From Albibacterium bauzanense (lineage in GTDB: Bacteria > Bacteroidota > Bacteroidia > Sphingobacteriales > Sphingobacteriaceae), in NCBI RefSeq assembly GCF_004339765.1, contig NZ_SMGO01000003.1, forward strand, positions 124,001 through 188,000: a stretch of DNA of 64,000 bases. Reading direction: 5' to 3'. The notes beneath the pieces are model-generated. The model was not told the origin of the DNA. It saw nothing but the letters and a program-made list of their open reading frames with translations, and made no database searches. Shown here piece by piece: positions 25,542 to 34,771 of the stretch (within the stretch, counting starts at the first letter, position 1; every line of letters starts with the position of its first letter). Position numbers and translations under genes: made by a program.

Positions 25542-28310
25542 ATGAAAAATACAGTTAGCTTGCTAGATTATGGACAGAGCTATTGGCTTGATAATTTAAC
25601 AAGAGGAAAAATAATTAATGGTGAAATCAAGGAGAGAGTAACAGAACAGGGACTTCGAGGTATTACTTCCAATCCCAGTATTTTCAGTAAGGCATTTACC
25701 AGTGGCGATGAATACGACAACCAGATTGAAAAACTAGCTAAAGAAGGTAAAACCAGTCAGGAAATTTATGAAGCGCTGACTGTAAGCGACGTTCAGAATG
25801 CTTGCGATATATTATTACCCGTATTTGATGCATCAATGGGTACGGACGGTTTTGTTAGTTTAGAAGTCTCCCCTTATCTTGCAAGAGACACACAGGGCTC
25901 TATGATTGAGGCCAGAAGACTTTACCAAGCTGTTAACAGAGTTAACTGTTATATAAAAATTCCCGGCACAAGAGAAGGGGTACCAGCAATTGAGGAAATG
26001 CTTTACGAGGGAGTCAATATCAATATTACCCTTCTATTCTCTATAGAAAACTATGAAGCAGTGGCTCTGGCCTACCTAAGGGCGCTTAAAAGAAGATTGA
26101 AAGAAGGAAAGTCTTTATCGAACATTGTTTCTGTAGCTAGTTTTTTCCTAAGTAGAATTGATGTTCTTGTCGATCAGATCTTAAGTCATTATATCATCTC
26201 ATCCGATAATCCGGACGCAGATTCGCGTCCTGATCTACTCATGGGTAAGGCAGGTATTGCCAGTGCAAAGTTAGCTTATAAACGCTTTAAAGAGATCTTT
26301 CAGGGTAAGGATTGGGAAGAACTCGTAGAAAAAGGGGCCAATATACAACGCGTTTTATGGGCAAGTACAAGTACGAAAAACAAACTTTATAAGGATGTTT
26401 TGTATGTTGATTCATTGATTGGCAAAGATACAGTTAACACGCTTCCAGAAGAAACAATAGAAGATTTCAACGATCATGGCAGTTTAAAAAAGGATGCTAT
26501 TGAAGAAAATATTGAAGAGGCCTACCAGGTATTCGATCAACTAGAAAGAATGCATATTGATCTTAAGTTTGTAACTCAGCAACTTGAGAATGAAGGCATT
26601 CAAAAATTCATGGATTCTTACAATAGTCTTATAGAAGGCCTGGAGGTAAAAAGATTAAAAGCATTGGGAGATCATGTGCCTACACAAGAAATTGCTCTTG
26701 CTGGCTTGGATGCAAAACCTGTTTATGCTTCTTTAGATGAATTACATTTTGGCAAACGCTTGTTTAAACAGGATCCTAATCTGTGGAAAAAAGATAAAGA
26801 ACAAATAAAAGAAATTAGTGAACGTTTGGGCTGGCTTAGTTTGCCGGAAGATTCGATGAAAAAGCTGGATGAATTGAATGCTTTTGCACAGCAGATAAAA
26901 ACAGAAGGTTTTAAGCATGTGGTTTTATTGGGAATGGGAGGCAGCAGCCTTTGTTCTGAAGTTGTTAAAGAGAGTTTTGGAACTGCAGATGGCTATATGG
27001 AACTGATAGTTCTTGACAATGTAGATCCGATGGCGATTTTAGAAGTAGAGAAAAACATTGACATGGTTAAAACTCTTTTCATTGTGGCTTCAAAATCCGG
27101 TACTACAACGGAAACTTTAAGCTTCTGTAAATACTTTTTTGAAAAACTAAAAGCAACAGGAAAAGTAAAACCTGGCAATAACTTTATTGCCATTACAGAT
27201 AATGAAACTGCCTTGGTTAAAACGGCCAAAGAATATAAATTCCGGAAGATCTTTGTCAATCCATCTGACTTGGGTGGTCGTTACTCTGTTTTATCCGATT
27301 TTGGCTTGGTACCTATGGCTTTAACGGGAATAGATATTGGAGCACTTCTTCAAAGTGCACAAAGAATGCAAACAAGCTGTAATCCTACGATTCCAGCTAA
27401 TAAAAATGTCGGGATATCTTTGGGAACTATACTTGGATTGAGTTCAAAGGCTGGTCGTGATAAAGTAACTTTTGTACTCTCAAATTCTATTAAATCTTTC
27501 GGTTTATGGCTTGAGCAATTACTGGCTGAAAGTACAGGAAAAGAAGGTAAAGGTTTGATTCCAATTCAAGGAGAGAGTCTTGGTACGCCTGAGGTTTATG
27601 GAAAAGATCGAATATTTGTACATATCATATTAACCTCGGATGATAATTCAGAAGATACAAAGAAAATAAGCCTGCTTGAAAAAGCAGGACACCCGGTTAT
27701 AAGGATTAGTCTGCATGACAAATTAGATTTGGGAGGAGAATTCTATCGTTGGGAAGTAGCTGTTGCCAGCGCAGGAATTGTAATGGGTATTAATCCGTTT
27801 GATCAACCCAATGTAGAAGAAAGTAAGGAGAATACTCGGAAACTACTTAAAATTCAAGTGTCAAAAGGCGATTTAAAAAACACGGCTCCTACAAGGGAAA
27901 CAGAAGACATTCGGGGTTCTATCCATACATTTCTTTTGCAAGCCAAAGCAAACGACTACATCGCTATACTACCCTATTTTTTGTTAACAGAATCAAGAAA
28001 AGAGCTTTTACAATCGTGGAGAAAAAAAATAAGAGATAGCTTTAAAGTTGCTACTACTCTACTTGAAGGCCCACGTTATCTTCACTCTACCGGACAATTG
28101 CATAAAGGAGGCCCTGATTCAGGACTTTATATTCTGTTTACCGGAGAAAGTGAAGAAGATGTATTAATTCCGGATGAGGAATATAGTTTTGCAACGCTGG
28201 GTTTAGCTGAGGCTATAGGCGACCTTAAGTCTTTAAACGATAAAGGAAGACGTACAATCCATATTCAATTAGGAAAAAACATAGATAACAAGCTCATTAA
28301 GTTAGCTTAA
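25542..28310 (+). CDS. Bifunctional transaldolase / glucose-6-phosphate isomerase fusion
   Basis: This 922-residue protein holds two complete enzymes. Residues about 1-370 are transaldolase: GLRGITSNPSIFSKAF near residue 38, VNCYIKIPGTREGVPAIEEM with Schiff-base Lys139, then NITLLFSIENYEAVALAYL. Residues about 400-922 are phosphoglucose isomerase: VVLLGMGGSSLCSEVV near 464, FIVASKSGTTTETLSFCKYF near 512, and GGRYSVLSDFGLVPMAL near 579. Transaldolase makes fructose 6-phosphate, which the isomerase turns into glucose 6-phosphate, the substrate of Zwf. The fusion thus closes a pentose phosphate cycle. Such fusions are known in several phyla. It starts directly after the rpiB stop. Confidence 0.93.
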   Translation: MKNTVSLLDYGQSYWLDNLTRGKIINGEIKERVTEQGLRGITSNPSIFSKAFTSGDEYDNQIEKLAKEGKTSQEIYEALTVSDVQNACDILLPVFDASMGTDGFVSLEVSPYLARDTQGSMIEARRLYQAVNRVNCYIKIPGTREGVPAIEEMLYEGVNINITLLFSIENYEAVALAYLRALKRRLKEGKSLSNIVSVASFFLSRIDVLVDQILSHYIISSDNPDADSRPDLLMGKAGIASAKLAYKRFKEIFQGKDWEELVEKGANIQRVLWASTSTKNKLYKDVLYVDSLIGKDTVNTLPEETIEDFNDHGSLKKDAIEENIEEAYQVFDQLERMHIDLKFVTQQLENEGIQKFMDSYNSLIEGLEVKRLKALGDHVPTQEIALAGLDAKPVYASLDELHFGKRLFKQDPNLWKKDKEQIKEISERLGWLSLPEDSMKKLDELNAFAQQIKTEGFKHVVLLGMGGSSLCSEVVKESFGTADGYMELIVLDNVDPMAILEVEKNIDMVKTLFIVASKSGTTTETLSFCKYFFEKLKATGKVKPGNNFIAITDNETALVKTAKEYKFRKIFVNPSDLGGRYSVLSDFGLVPMALTGIDIGALLQSAQRMQTSCNPTIPANKNVGISLGTILGLSSKAGRDKVTFVLSNSIKSFGLWLEQLLAESTGKEGKGLIPIQGESLGTPEVYGKDRIFVHIILTSDDNSEDTKKISLLEKAGHPVIRISLHDKLDLGGEFYRWEVAVASAGIVMGINPFDQPNVEESKENTRKLLKIQVSKGDLKNTAPTRETEDIRGSIHTFLLQAKANDYIAILPYFLLTESRKELLQSWRKKIRDSFKVATTLLEGPRYLHSTGQLHKGGPDSGLYILFTGESEEDVLIPDEEYSFATLGLAEAIGDLKSLNDKGRRTIHIQLGKNIDNKLIKLA

Positions 28311-28321
28311 ATATTTAGATC

Positions 28322-29116
28322 ATGAAAAAGCTGATTATCTTCGACCTCGACGGCACTCTTGCTGATAGTAAATTATCAATTGACGAAGAGATGTCTGCTC
28401 TTTTAAACGAACTTTTAAAGATATTGAAAGTGGCAGTGATCTCTGGAGGCGATTGGTCACAGTTTAAAAAGCAAGTTGTTGATAAGCTACCCAAAGAAGC
28501 AAATTTTAATAACCTAACAATCTTACCTACCTGCGGAACTAAATTTTATGGCTATGAAACAGAGTGGAAAGAGCTTTATTCTGATGTTCTAACAAAAGAA
28601 GAAAAGGCAAAAATACTTAGTTCTCTAAAACAAGCCGTAACGCAAGCAAACTTAACGATTAAAAAAACCTGGGGGGAACAGATTGAAGATCGGGAAAGCC
28701 AGATCACTTTTTCTGCTTTAGGCCAACATGCACCTTTAAGCGAGAAAACAATGTGGGACCCTAACTTTGTTAAGAGAGAAAAAATTAAAGAGATCCTGGA
28801 TACTTTAATCCCTGATTTTTCTGTTCGTTTAGGAGGTACTACCTCCATAGACATTACAAAACCCGGTATTGATAAATCATATGGCATTAAGAAACTTCAG
28901 GATATTCTTAAGATCCATCTTTCTGAAATGATCTTTATAGGAGATGCTATATTCCCCGGCGGAAATGATTATCCGGTTAAAGAAATGGGTGTAGCTTCCA
29001 TACATATTGCTAATCCTACAGAAACTAAACGAGTTGTAGAAGCTATTATAGCATGTATGGACGATAGGCAGCTAACGACCTTTAGGGATATAGAAAAGCT
29101 GTTAGGCGGGCGTTGA
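28322..29116 (+). CDS. HAD-IIB hydrolase resembling eukaryotic-type phosphomannomutase
   Basis: This 264-residue protein has motif I IIFDLDGTLADSKLSID with the DxD pair. The cap matches the PMM2-like family unusually well: ITFSALGQHAPLSEK near residue 130, then LGGTTSIDITKPGIDKSYGI near 178, then the acidic motif IV FIGDAIFPGGNDYPVKEMG. That family includes phosphomannomutases and sugar-phosphate phosphatases, and bacterial members are mostly uncharacterised. Activity could be hexose-phosphate mutase or phosphatase. It is the last gene of the aldolase-tkt-rpiB-tal/pgi unit, 11 bases after the fusion gene, which favours a sugar-phosphate role. A weak hairpin follows at 29125. Confidence 0.8.
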   Translation: MKKLIIFDLDGTLADSKLSIDEEMSALLNELLKILKVAVISGGDWSQFKKQVVDKLPKEANFNNLTILPTCGTKFYGYETEWKELYSDVLTKEEKAKILSSLKQAVTQANLTIKKTWGEQIEDRESQITFSALGQHAPLSEKTMWDPNFVKREKIKEILDTLIPDFSVRLGGTTSIDITKPGIDKSYGIKKLQDILKIHLSEMIFIGDAIFPGGNDYPVKEMGVASIHIANPTETKRVVEAIIACMDDRQLTTFRDIEKLLGGR

Positions 29117-29124
29117 TCTGAGAA

Positions 29125-29155
29125 AGATTACAATCATGTGATTGCAAATCTATTT
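29125..29155 (+). terminator. Probable terminator of the rightward pentose phosphate operon
   Basis: AGATT-a-CAATC pairs with GATTG-ca-AATCT around a four-base loop (29125-29151), with TTTT just after. Short and bulged, but correctly placed after the last gene and before the thiol peroxidase promoter. Confidence 0.5.
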
Positions 29156-29181
29156 TAGAGCCTGTATAGTGCAGTTCTTAA

Positions 29182-29212
29182 TTGGAAAGGGTTTGTAATT
29201 ATTATATATTTG
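29182..29212 (+). promoter_or_regulatory. Promoter of tpx-idi
   Basis: TTG at 29182-29184, a spacer of 20 bases, and TATATTTG at 29205-29212 fit the Bacteroidota TTG-N19/20-TAnnTTTG promoter. Transcription would begin about 40 bases before the tpx ATG. Confidence 0.5.
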
Positions 29213-29259
29213 AAAAACAATCTTTCTATACATAAACTAAAAATTCAAAATATTATATC

Positions 29260-29754
29260 ATGGCTACAATAACATTAAAAGGGAGTGATGTTAAAACTGT
29301 TGGAAACCTACCTGCTGTAGGTACTAAAGCAAAAGATTTTACTTTAGTTGGAACCGACTTGTCTGATAAAAGCTTATCAGACTATAAAGGAAAAAACGTA
29401 ATCCTTAATATATTTCCAAGTGTAAACACGGGTGTTTGTGCAACTTCTGTAAGAAAATTCAATGAAGAAGCAGCAAAATTAGAAAACACTGTAGTGCTTT
29501 GTATTTCAAAAGATCTACCATTTGCACAAGCAGAATTTTGTGCTGCTCAAGGAATAAAGAATGTAGAAATGCTATCCGATTTCAGAACTAACTTTGGTGA
29601 AGAATACGGTGTTCAAATGGCAGACGGACCTTTAAGAGGTTTATTAAGTCGTTCTGTAATAGTGGTTAATAGCAATGGGGATATTGTTTACGAAGAACAA
29701 GTTCCTGAAATTACACAAGAGCCAAACTATTCTGCAGCCTTAAAAGCAATTTAA
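29260..29754 (+). CDS. tpx: Thiol peroxidase, atypical 2-Cys peroxiredoxin (Tpx)
   Basis: This enzyme reduces peroxides with thioredoxin as electron donor. It has 164 residues, close to the usual 165-170. The peroxidatic cysteine is Cys60 in FPSVNTGVCATSVRKFN. The resolving cysteine is Cys94 in FAQAEFCAAQGIKNVE. The tail GLLSRSVIVVNSNGDIVYEE is typical of Tpx. It is preceded by a good promoter (29182-29212) and followed 9 bases later by idi. Confidence 0.96.
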   Translation: MATITLKGSDVKTVGNLPAVGTKAKDFTLVGTDLSDKSLSDYKGKNVILNIFPSVNTGVCATSVRKFNEEAAKLENTVVLCISKDLPFAQAEFCAAQGIKNVEMLSDFRTNFGEEYGVQMADGPLRGLLSRSVIVVNSNGDIVYEEQVPEITQEPNYSAALKAI

Positions 29755-29763
29755 ATTTAAAAA

Positions 29764-30282
29764 ATGGATGAGTATGTAATCCTCGTTGATGAGGAAGACA
29801 ATCCAATTGGAACGATGGAAAAAATAGAAGCTCACCAAAAGGGAGCTTTACATCGTGCTTTTTCCATTTTTATTTTTAACAAACAGGGTGAATTACTTCT
29901 CCAACAAAGAGCATTTGATAAATATCATTCTGCCGGGAAGTGGAGCAATACCTGTTGCAGCCATCCTCGCAGCAATGAAAAGACTAAGGATGCTGCAAAT
30001 AGAAGATTAATGGAAGAGATGGGTTTAAGTTGTGACTTAACCCATCGCTTTCGATTTCAATATAAGGCTTCATTTGAGAATGGGCTAATTGAACATGAGA
30101 TCGATCATGTATTTTTCGGAGTCAGCGACTCCTTACCAATTATAAACCATCACGAAGTCGCTGATTTTAAGTATATCAATCCAACTGATTTAGAGCTTGC
30201 AATAGAAAATAAACCTGAGGATTTTACTCCCTGGTTTAAAATATGCCTTGATCGTGTGATTGAAATCATTAGAGAACGGTAG
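29764..30282 (+). CDS. idi: Isopentenyl-diphosphate delta-isomerase, type I
   Basis: This Nudix-fold enzyme interconverts isopentenyl and dimethylallyl diphosphate for isoprenoid and quinone synthesis. It has 172 residues. The active-site cysteine region is KWSNTCCSHPRSNE (Cys65 aligns with the family cysteine; Cys64 beside it is extra). The Nudix-like helix is AANRRLMEEMGL near residue 78. The metal-binding histidine and acidic segment is GLIEHEIDHVFFG near residue 114. It lies 9 bases after tpx and may share its promoter, although no functional tie is obvious. A polyprenyl diphosphate synthase that uses its product is at 57126. Confidence 0.95.
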   Translation: MDEYVILVDEEDNPIGTMEKIEAHQKGALHRAFSIFIFNKQGELLLQQRAFDKYHSAGKWSNTCCSHPRSNEKTKDAANRRLMEEMGLSCDLTHRFRFQYKASFENGLIEHEIDHVFFGVSDSLPIINHHEVADFKYINPTDLELAIENKPEDFTPWFKICLDRVIEIIRER

Positions 30283-30345
30283 ACTTGTAACACAATATTT
30301 ACCTATCGGTATTTGTTTTAAACGCATTTACTACCTGTTTTATTG

Positions 30346-30353
30346 TACATTTG
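30346..30353 (+). promoter_or_regulatory. Candidate -7 box of the second RND operon
   Basis: TACATTTG fits TAnnTTTG 37 bases before the ATG at 30391. No TTG lies 17-23 bases upstream, so the promoter may be weak or activated. A near-palindrome TACCTATCGGTA (30300-30311) lies further upstream and could be a repressor site. Confidence 0.35.
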
Positions 30354-30390
30354 AATTCATCAGATATTAACTATACCAACCAGTTCATTT

Positions 30391-31557
30391 ATGTTTAATA
30401 GGATAAAACCACTATCAGCCTTTATTATCCCGGCCTTGCTATTACTTTCTTCATGTGGTGAAAATAAAGGCGCAGGTAATGCAGCGGATAATCAAGTCAT
30501 GGACTTCCCTGTAATTACTATAGAGCCTCAATCAATTACATTAAATAGCAAGTACCCGGCAACCATTGAGGGTGAGCAGAATATTGAGATCCGGCCTAAG
30601 GTGGATGGCTTTATCGAAAAAATATACGTCGACGAGGGTGCAACTGTAAGAAAGGGGCAGCCTCTTTTTTTAATTAATGCACCACAGTATGAACAAGGTG
30701 TAAGATCTGCACGCGCTGCTATTCAAATAGCAGAAGCTGGTGTAAATTCTGCACAAATGGAAGTAAATAAGATACGTCCTCTTGTAGATAAAAAAATTAT
30801 AAGCAGCTATCAGTTAGAGGGTGCTCAGTTTGATCTTGAATCTCAGCAGGCTCAATTGGCCAGAGCAAAAGCAGATTTAGTAAATGCTACAACCAATTTA
30901 GGATATACTCAGATTACCAGCCCGGTAAATGGAGTGATTGGTACATTGCCTTATAAAATCGGAAGTTTAGTAAGCAGTAATACTGCTCAGCCATTAACTG
31001 TTGTTTCAAATATTACCAATATTTATGCATACTTCTCTATCAATGAAAAAGAAGTTCTTGAACTGGCTGGCCGATTCAATGGCCCATCAACCAATGCAAG
31101 TTTAGCGGCAATGCCTCCAGTTTCACTTATTTTAGCAAATGGAGTTGAATATTCCTATCCAGGAAAGATTGAGACCACCAGTGGTCTGATTAATACTTCA
31201 ACGGGTTCAATCAGTGTAAGAGCAAATTTCCCAAATCCGGAGAATACGATTAGAAGTGGTAGCAGCGGTGTTGTAACCATCCCGGTTACTTATGATTCAG
31301 CGATTGTTATTCCCCAGAAATCAACTTATGAAATACAGGGAAAAAGATTTGTTTATAATGTTCAGGATGATGGATCAGTTGTAAGTAAACCCATTACAGT
31401 TTTGAGCAATAATGATGGACAGTTTTATATCGTGACAGAAGGCTTAGCTGCTGGTGATAAAATTGCGATGGAAGGCCTGGCAACATTAAGAGATGGTTTA
31501 GTTATTAAACCCGTTATGGTAAATACAGACAGCTTATATCAATCAATTAACAAATAA
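30391..31557 (+). CDS. RND efflux periplasmic adaptor (second system)
   Basis: This 388-residue membrane-fusion lipoprotein has lipobox LSSC near residue 22. The first barrel-sandwich half is IEIRPKVDGFIEKIYVDEGA, followed by the coiled-coil hairpin around residues 100-170. The second half is LGYTQITSPVNGVIG, and the beta-barrel and membrane-proximal domains follow. It is the first gene of an adaptor-pump-channel operon. Gene order differs from the first system (channel-adaptor-pump at 6715), and the two adaptors share only family-level motifs, so they are separate pumps rather than a recent duplication. Confidence 0.92.
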   Translation: MFNRIKPLSAFIIPALLLLSSCGENKGAGNAADNQVMDFPVITIEPQSITLNSKYPATIEGEQNIEIRPKVDGFIEKIYVDEGATVRKGQPLFLINAPQYEQGVRSARAAIQIAEAGVNSAQMEVNKIRPLVDKKIISSYQLEGAQFDLESQQAQLARAKADLVNATTNLGYTQITSPVNGVIGTLPYKIGSLVSSNTAQPLTVVSNITNIYAYFSINEKEVLELAGRFNGPSTNASLAAMPPVSLILANGVEYSYPGKIETTSGLINTSTGSISVRANFPNPENTIRSGSSGVVTIPVTYDSAIVIPQKSTYEIQGKRFVYNVQDDGSVVSKPITVLSNNDGQFYIVTEGLAAGDKIAMEGLATLRDGLVIKPVMVNTDSLYQSINK

Positions 31558-31602
31558 CCAAATTCTCTTTTTTTAGGGATTTAAGATATTTAATAATAAA
31601 TT

Positions 31603-34600
31603 ATGTTTAATCACTTTATTGAACGGCCGGTTCTAGCCACAGTAATATCAATTATGATTGTATTGCTGGGGATATTAGGGCTGATAAGTTTACCTGTTAG
31701 TCAATATCCGGTTATTGCACCTCCAACAGTGGTAGTATCTGCTTCTTACCAAGGGGCAAACGCTGATGTTGTTCTAACAAGTGTTATTGTACCGCTGGAA
31801 GAACAAATTAATGGTGTTGAAGACATGGATTATATGAGTTCTTCTGCAGGTAATAATGGAAGTGCTCGTATTTCAATTGTTTTTAAAACAGGTACCGATC
31901 CGGATATAGCAGCTGTTAACGTACAAAATCGTGTTGCTCGTGCTACCAGCCAGCTTCCACAGGAAGTTACCCGATCAGGGGTATCTACCTTTAAATCACA
32001 GAGTAGCAACTTGGTTATCTTTTCTTTATACAGTGATGATCCTACTTATGATCAAACCTTTTTACAAAATTATGCCGAGATAAACCTCGTTCCATTAATG
32101 AAGCGGGTTTCAGGAGTGGGAGAAGCTAGAGCATTTGGACAAATGGATTATACCATGCGTATCTGGTTAAAGCCCGATATTATGTCTACTTATGGCTTAA
32201 TTCCAAGTGATATTAGTGCAGCCCTGGCAGAACAGAATATAGAGGCAGCTCCCGGCCAATTTGGTGAACAAGGCCTGCAATCCTTTCAATACACGATTAA
32301 ATATACCGGGCGATTAAAAAATGTTACTGAGTTTGAAAACCTGGTGATCAGAGCAGGTGGAGATGGGCAATTTCTACGTCTGAAAGATGTGGCTAAAGTT
32401 GAATTAGGAGCAATGAATTATGCAACCTCTTCAACTACCAATGGTAAACCAAGTGTGGGTGTTGCCGTTAGTCAAACAGCCGGATCAAACGCACAGGAAG
32501 TTATTGAAGGAAGTTTAAAAGTACTGGAAGAAGCTTCTCTATCGTTTCCAAAAGGCATACAATATACGATTCTGGTAAATGCGAACGATTTCTTAGATGC
32601 TTCAATAAGCAAGGTTATTACAACTTTAATTGAAGCATTTATTTTGGTATTCCTTGTTGTATTCATTTTCCTGCAGGATTTCCGATCTACACTGATACCT
32701 GCAATTGCAGTGCCTGTAGCTATTATTGGTACTTTCTTTTTCCTGAATTTATTTGGGTTCACGATTAACTTACTTACCCTCTTTGCACTCCTTTTAGCAA
32801 TTGGTATTGTGGTGGATGATGCCATCGTCGTCGTCGAGGCGGTCCACGCCAAGTTGGACGAAGGTTATACCTCTTCCCTTGCTGCAACAAAAGATGCAAT
32901 GGGTGAAATTACAGGCGCTATCATCTCTATTACCTTGATTATGGCTGCCGTATTTGTTCCGATCAGCTTCATTACCGGGTCTGCAGGGGTATTTTACCAA
33001 CAATTTGGGTTAACTCTGGCTGTAGCTATTATTATATCTGCTGTTAATGCCTTAACATTAAGTCCGGCTCTTTGTGCACTCTTTTTAAAACCTCATGCAG
33101 AAGAGCATAAAAAGCAAAACTTTATTGAACGGTTCTACGCTGCTTTTAATGTAGCTTTTGATGCAACTACTCACAAATACAAGAAATCTGTTTCTGCATT
33201 AATTAAAAGAAAATGGATCGCTGTAGCAGGAATCGCTGTTTTTGGAGGAATATTCTATTACCTCACATTAGTAACGCCTACTGCATTCGTTCCTACTGAA
33301 GATACCGGTTCTATCAACGTAGATATCGCCTTACCTGCTTCATCCTCTTCCGAGCGGACAGAAGCTGTTGCAATTCAAGTAGAAGAAATTGTACGCTCCA
33401 TACCCGAAGTAGAGAATGTTTTAAAAGTAACCGGAAATGGGCAAATTAGCGGACAAGGCAGTAGCTATGCCATGTTAATTGTTAAGCTAAAAAGCTGGGA
33501 TCAACGTAAGGGTGAAGGGCAAGATGTTCAATCAATTATCGGGAAATTGATTGCTAAAACAAAAGATATCAAAGAAGCCCGGGTTATTTTCTTTACCCCT
33601 TCTCCTATTCAAGGCTTTGGTAACTCACAAGGTTTTGAATTCCAATTACAAAATCGAACAGGTTCTGATATAACAACTTTTAGCAAAGTAGGTAGTGATT
33701 TTATCTCTGCACTAAGCGAACGGCCAGAAATACAGTCAGCAACCACTTCTTTTGACCCTAACTTTCCTCAATACGAAATTGAAGTGAACGTTGAGAAAAC
33801 CAAAGAAGCTGGCTTTACTGTGAATGATATTCTTGGTACTATGCAAGGCTATTATGGAGGATCTTATGCTTCTAACTTTAACCAATTTGGAAAACAATAC
33901 CGGGTAATGTATCAGGCAGAACCTGAATATAGAGCTAATCCGGAAGGTTTAAACACCATCTTCGTAAGAAACAAAAATGGAGATATGGCTCCTATAAGTA
34001 GTTTCATTACACTTAATAAAGTATACGGACCGCAGTCGATTTCACGATTTAACCTTTACACATCTATCCGGATTCAAGGTTCACCTAATCCTGGATATAG
34101 CTCTGGAGATGCAATTAGAGCTATTGAAGAAGTGGCTGCAACATCCTTACCAGTAGGATATGCCTTTGAATTTTCAGGATTAACGCGGGAAGAAATTTCT
34201 GCTGGTAGTCAAACTGTCTTTATCTTCTTACTAGTTATTGTATTTGTGTATTTACTTTTAAGTGCGCAATATGAAAGCTACATATTGCCATTTGCTGTAC
34301 TGCTATCACTACCAATGGGGTTAGCAGGGACTTATATTTTTGCCAATCTATTCGGTGTTACAGATAATATTTATCTCCAGATCAGTTTAATAATGCTCGT
34401 GGGATTACTATCAAAAAATGCAATTTTGATAGTAGAGTTCTCGATAGCTAGAAGAAGAAATGGAATGCCGATTGTTCAGGCAGCATTAGAAGGAGCGCAA
34501 GCTCGTTTAAGACCTATCTTAATGACTTCTTTTGCGTTTATATTTGGTTTGGTTCCATTGGCTCTATCAAGTGGTGCAGGTGCTGTAGGTAACCGGGCAA

Positions 34601-34761
34601 TTGGTACTGGTGCAATAGGTGGAATGCTCATCGGAACTATTTTTGGTGTATTTGTGATTCCTACCCTATTTGTTATTTTTCAAGGTTTGCAAGAACGTAT
34701 TAGTGGAAAACCGCAAGCAGCAATTGAAGACACCTCAAACAGTAATACGGATTATGTTTAA
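31603..34761 (+). CDS. RND efflux transporter, HAE1 type (second system)
   Basis: This 1052-residue AcrB-like proton antiporter has a family start, MFNHFIERPVLATVISIMIV. The proton-relay Asp405-Asp406 pair is in IVVDDAIVVVEAV, and Lys938 is in LLSKNAILIVEFS. The two periplasmic loops and two six-helix halves are complete. It works with the adaptor 45 bases upstream and the lipoprotein channel just downstream. It is clearly related to the pump at 9227 but diverged throughout, so substrates may differ. Confidence 0.95.
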   Translation: MFNHFIERPVLATVISIMIVLLGILGLISLPVSQYPVIAPPTVVVSASYQGANADVVLTSVIVPLEEQINGVEDMDYMSSSAGNNGSARISIVFKTGTDPDIAAVNVQNRVARATSQLPQEVTRSGVSTFKSQSSNLVIFSLYSDDPTYDQTFLQNYAEINLVPLMKRVSGVGEARAFGQMDYTMRIWLKPDIMSTYGLIPSDISAALAEQNIEAAPGQFGEQGLQSFQYTIKYTGRLKNVTEFENLVIRAGGDGQFLRLKDVAKVELGAMNYATSSTTNGKPSVGVAVSQTAGSNAQEVIEGSLKVLEEASLSFPKGIQYTILVNANDFLDASISKVITTLIEAFILVFLVVFIFLQDFRSTLIPAIAVPVAIIGTFFFLNLFGFTINLLTLFALLLAIGIVVDDAIVVVEAVHAKLDEGYTSSLAATKDAMGEITGAIISITLIMAAVFVPISFITGSAGVFYQQFGLTLAVAIIISAVNALTLSPALCALFLKPHAEEHKKQNFIERFYAAFNVAFDATTHKYKKSVSALIKRKWIAVAGIAVFGGIFYYLTLVTPTAFVPTEDTGSINVDIALPASSSSERTEAVAIQVEEIVRSIPEVENVLKVTGNGQISGQGSSYAMLIVKLKSWDQRKGEGQDVQSIIGKLIAKTKDIKEARVIFFTPSPIQGFGNSQGFEFQLQNRTGSDITTFSKVGSDFISALSERPEIQSATTSFDPNFPQYEIEVNVEKTKEAGFTVNDILGTMQGYYGGSYASNFNQFGKQYRVMYQAEPEYRANPEGLNTIFVRNKNGDMAPISSFITLNKVYGPQSISRFNLYTSIRIQGSPNPGYSSGDAIRAIEEVAATSLPVGYAFEFSGLTREEISAGSQTVFIFLLVIVFVYLLLSAQYESYILPFAVLLSLPMGLAGTYIFANLFGVTDNIYLQISLIMLVGLLSKNAILIVEFSIARRRNGMPIVQAALEGAQARLRPILMTSFAFIFGLVPLALSSGAGAVGNRAIGTGAIGGMLIGTIFGVFVIPTLFVIFQGLQERISGKPQAAIEDTSNSNTDYV

Positions 34762-34771
34762 TAATAAGATT

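Noticed and set aside
32472-32852. 126-codon reverse frame in the second RND pump gene
   Set aside because: Antisense to conserved transmembrane sequence; no independent support.
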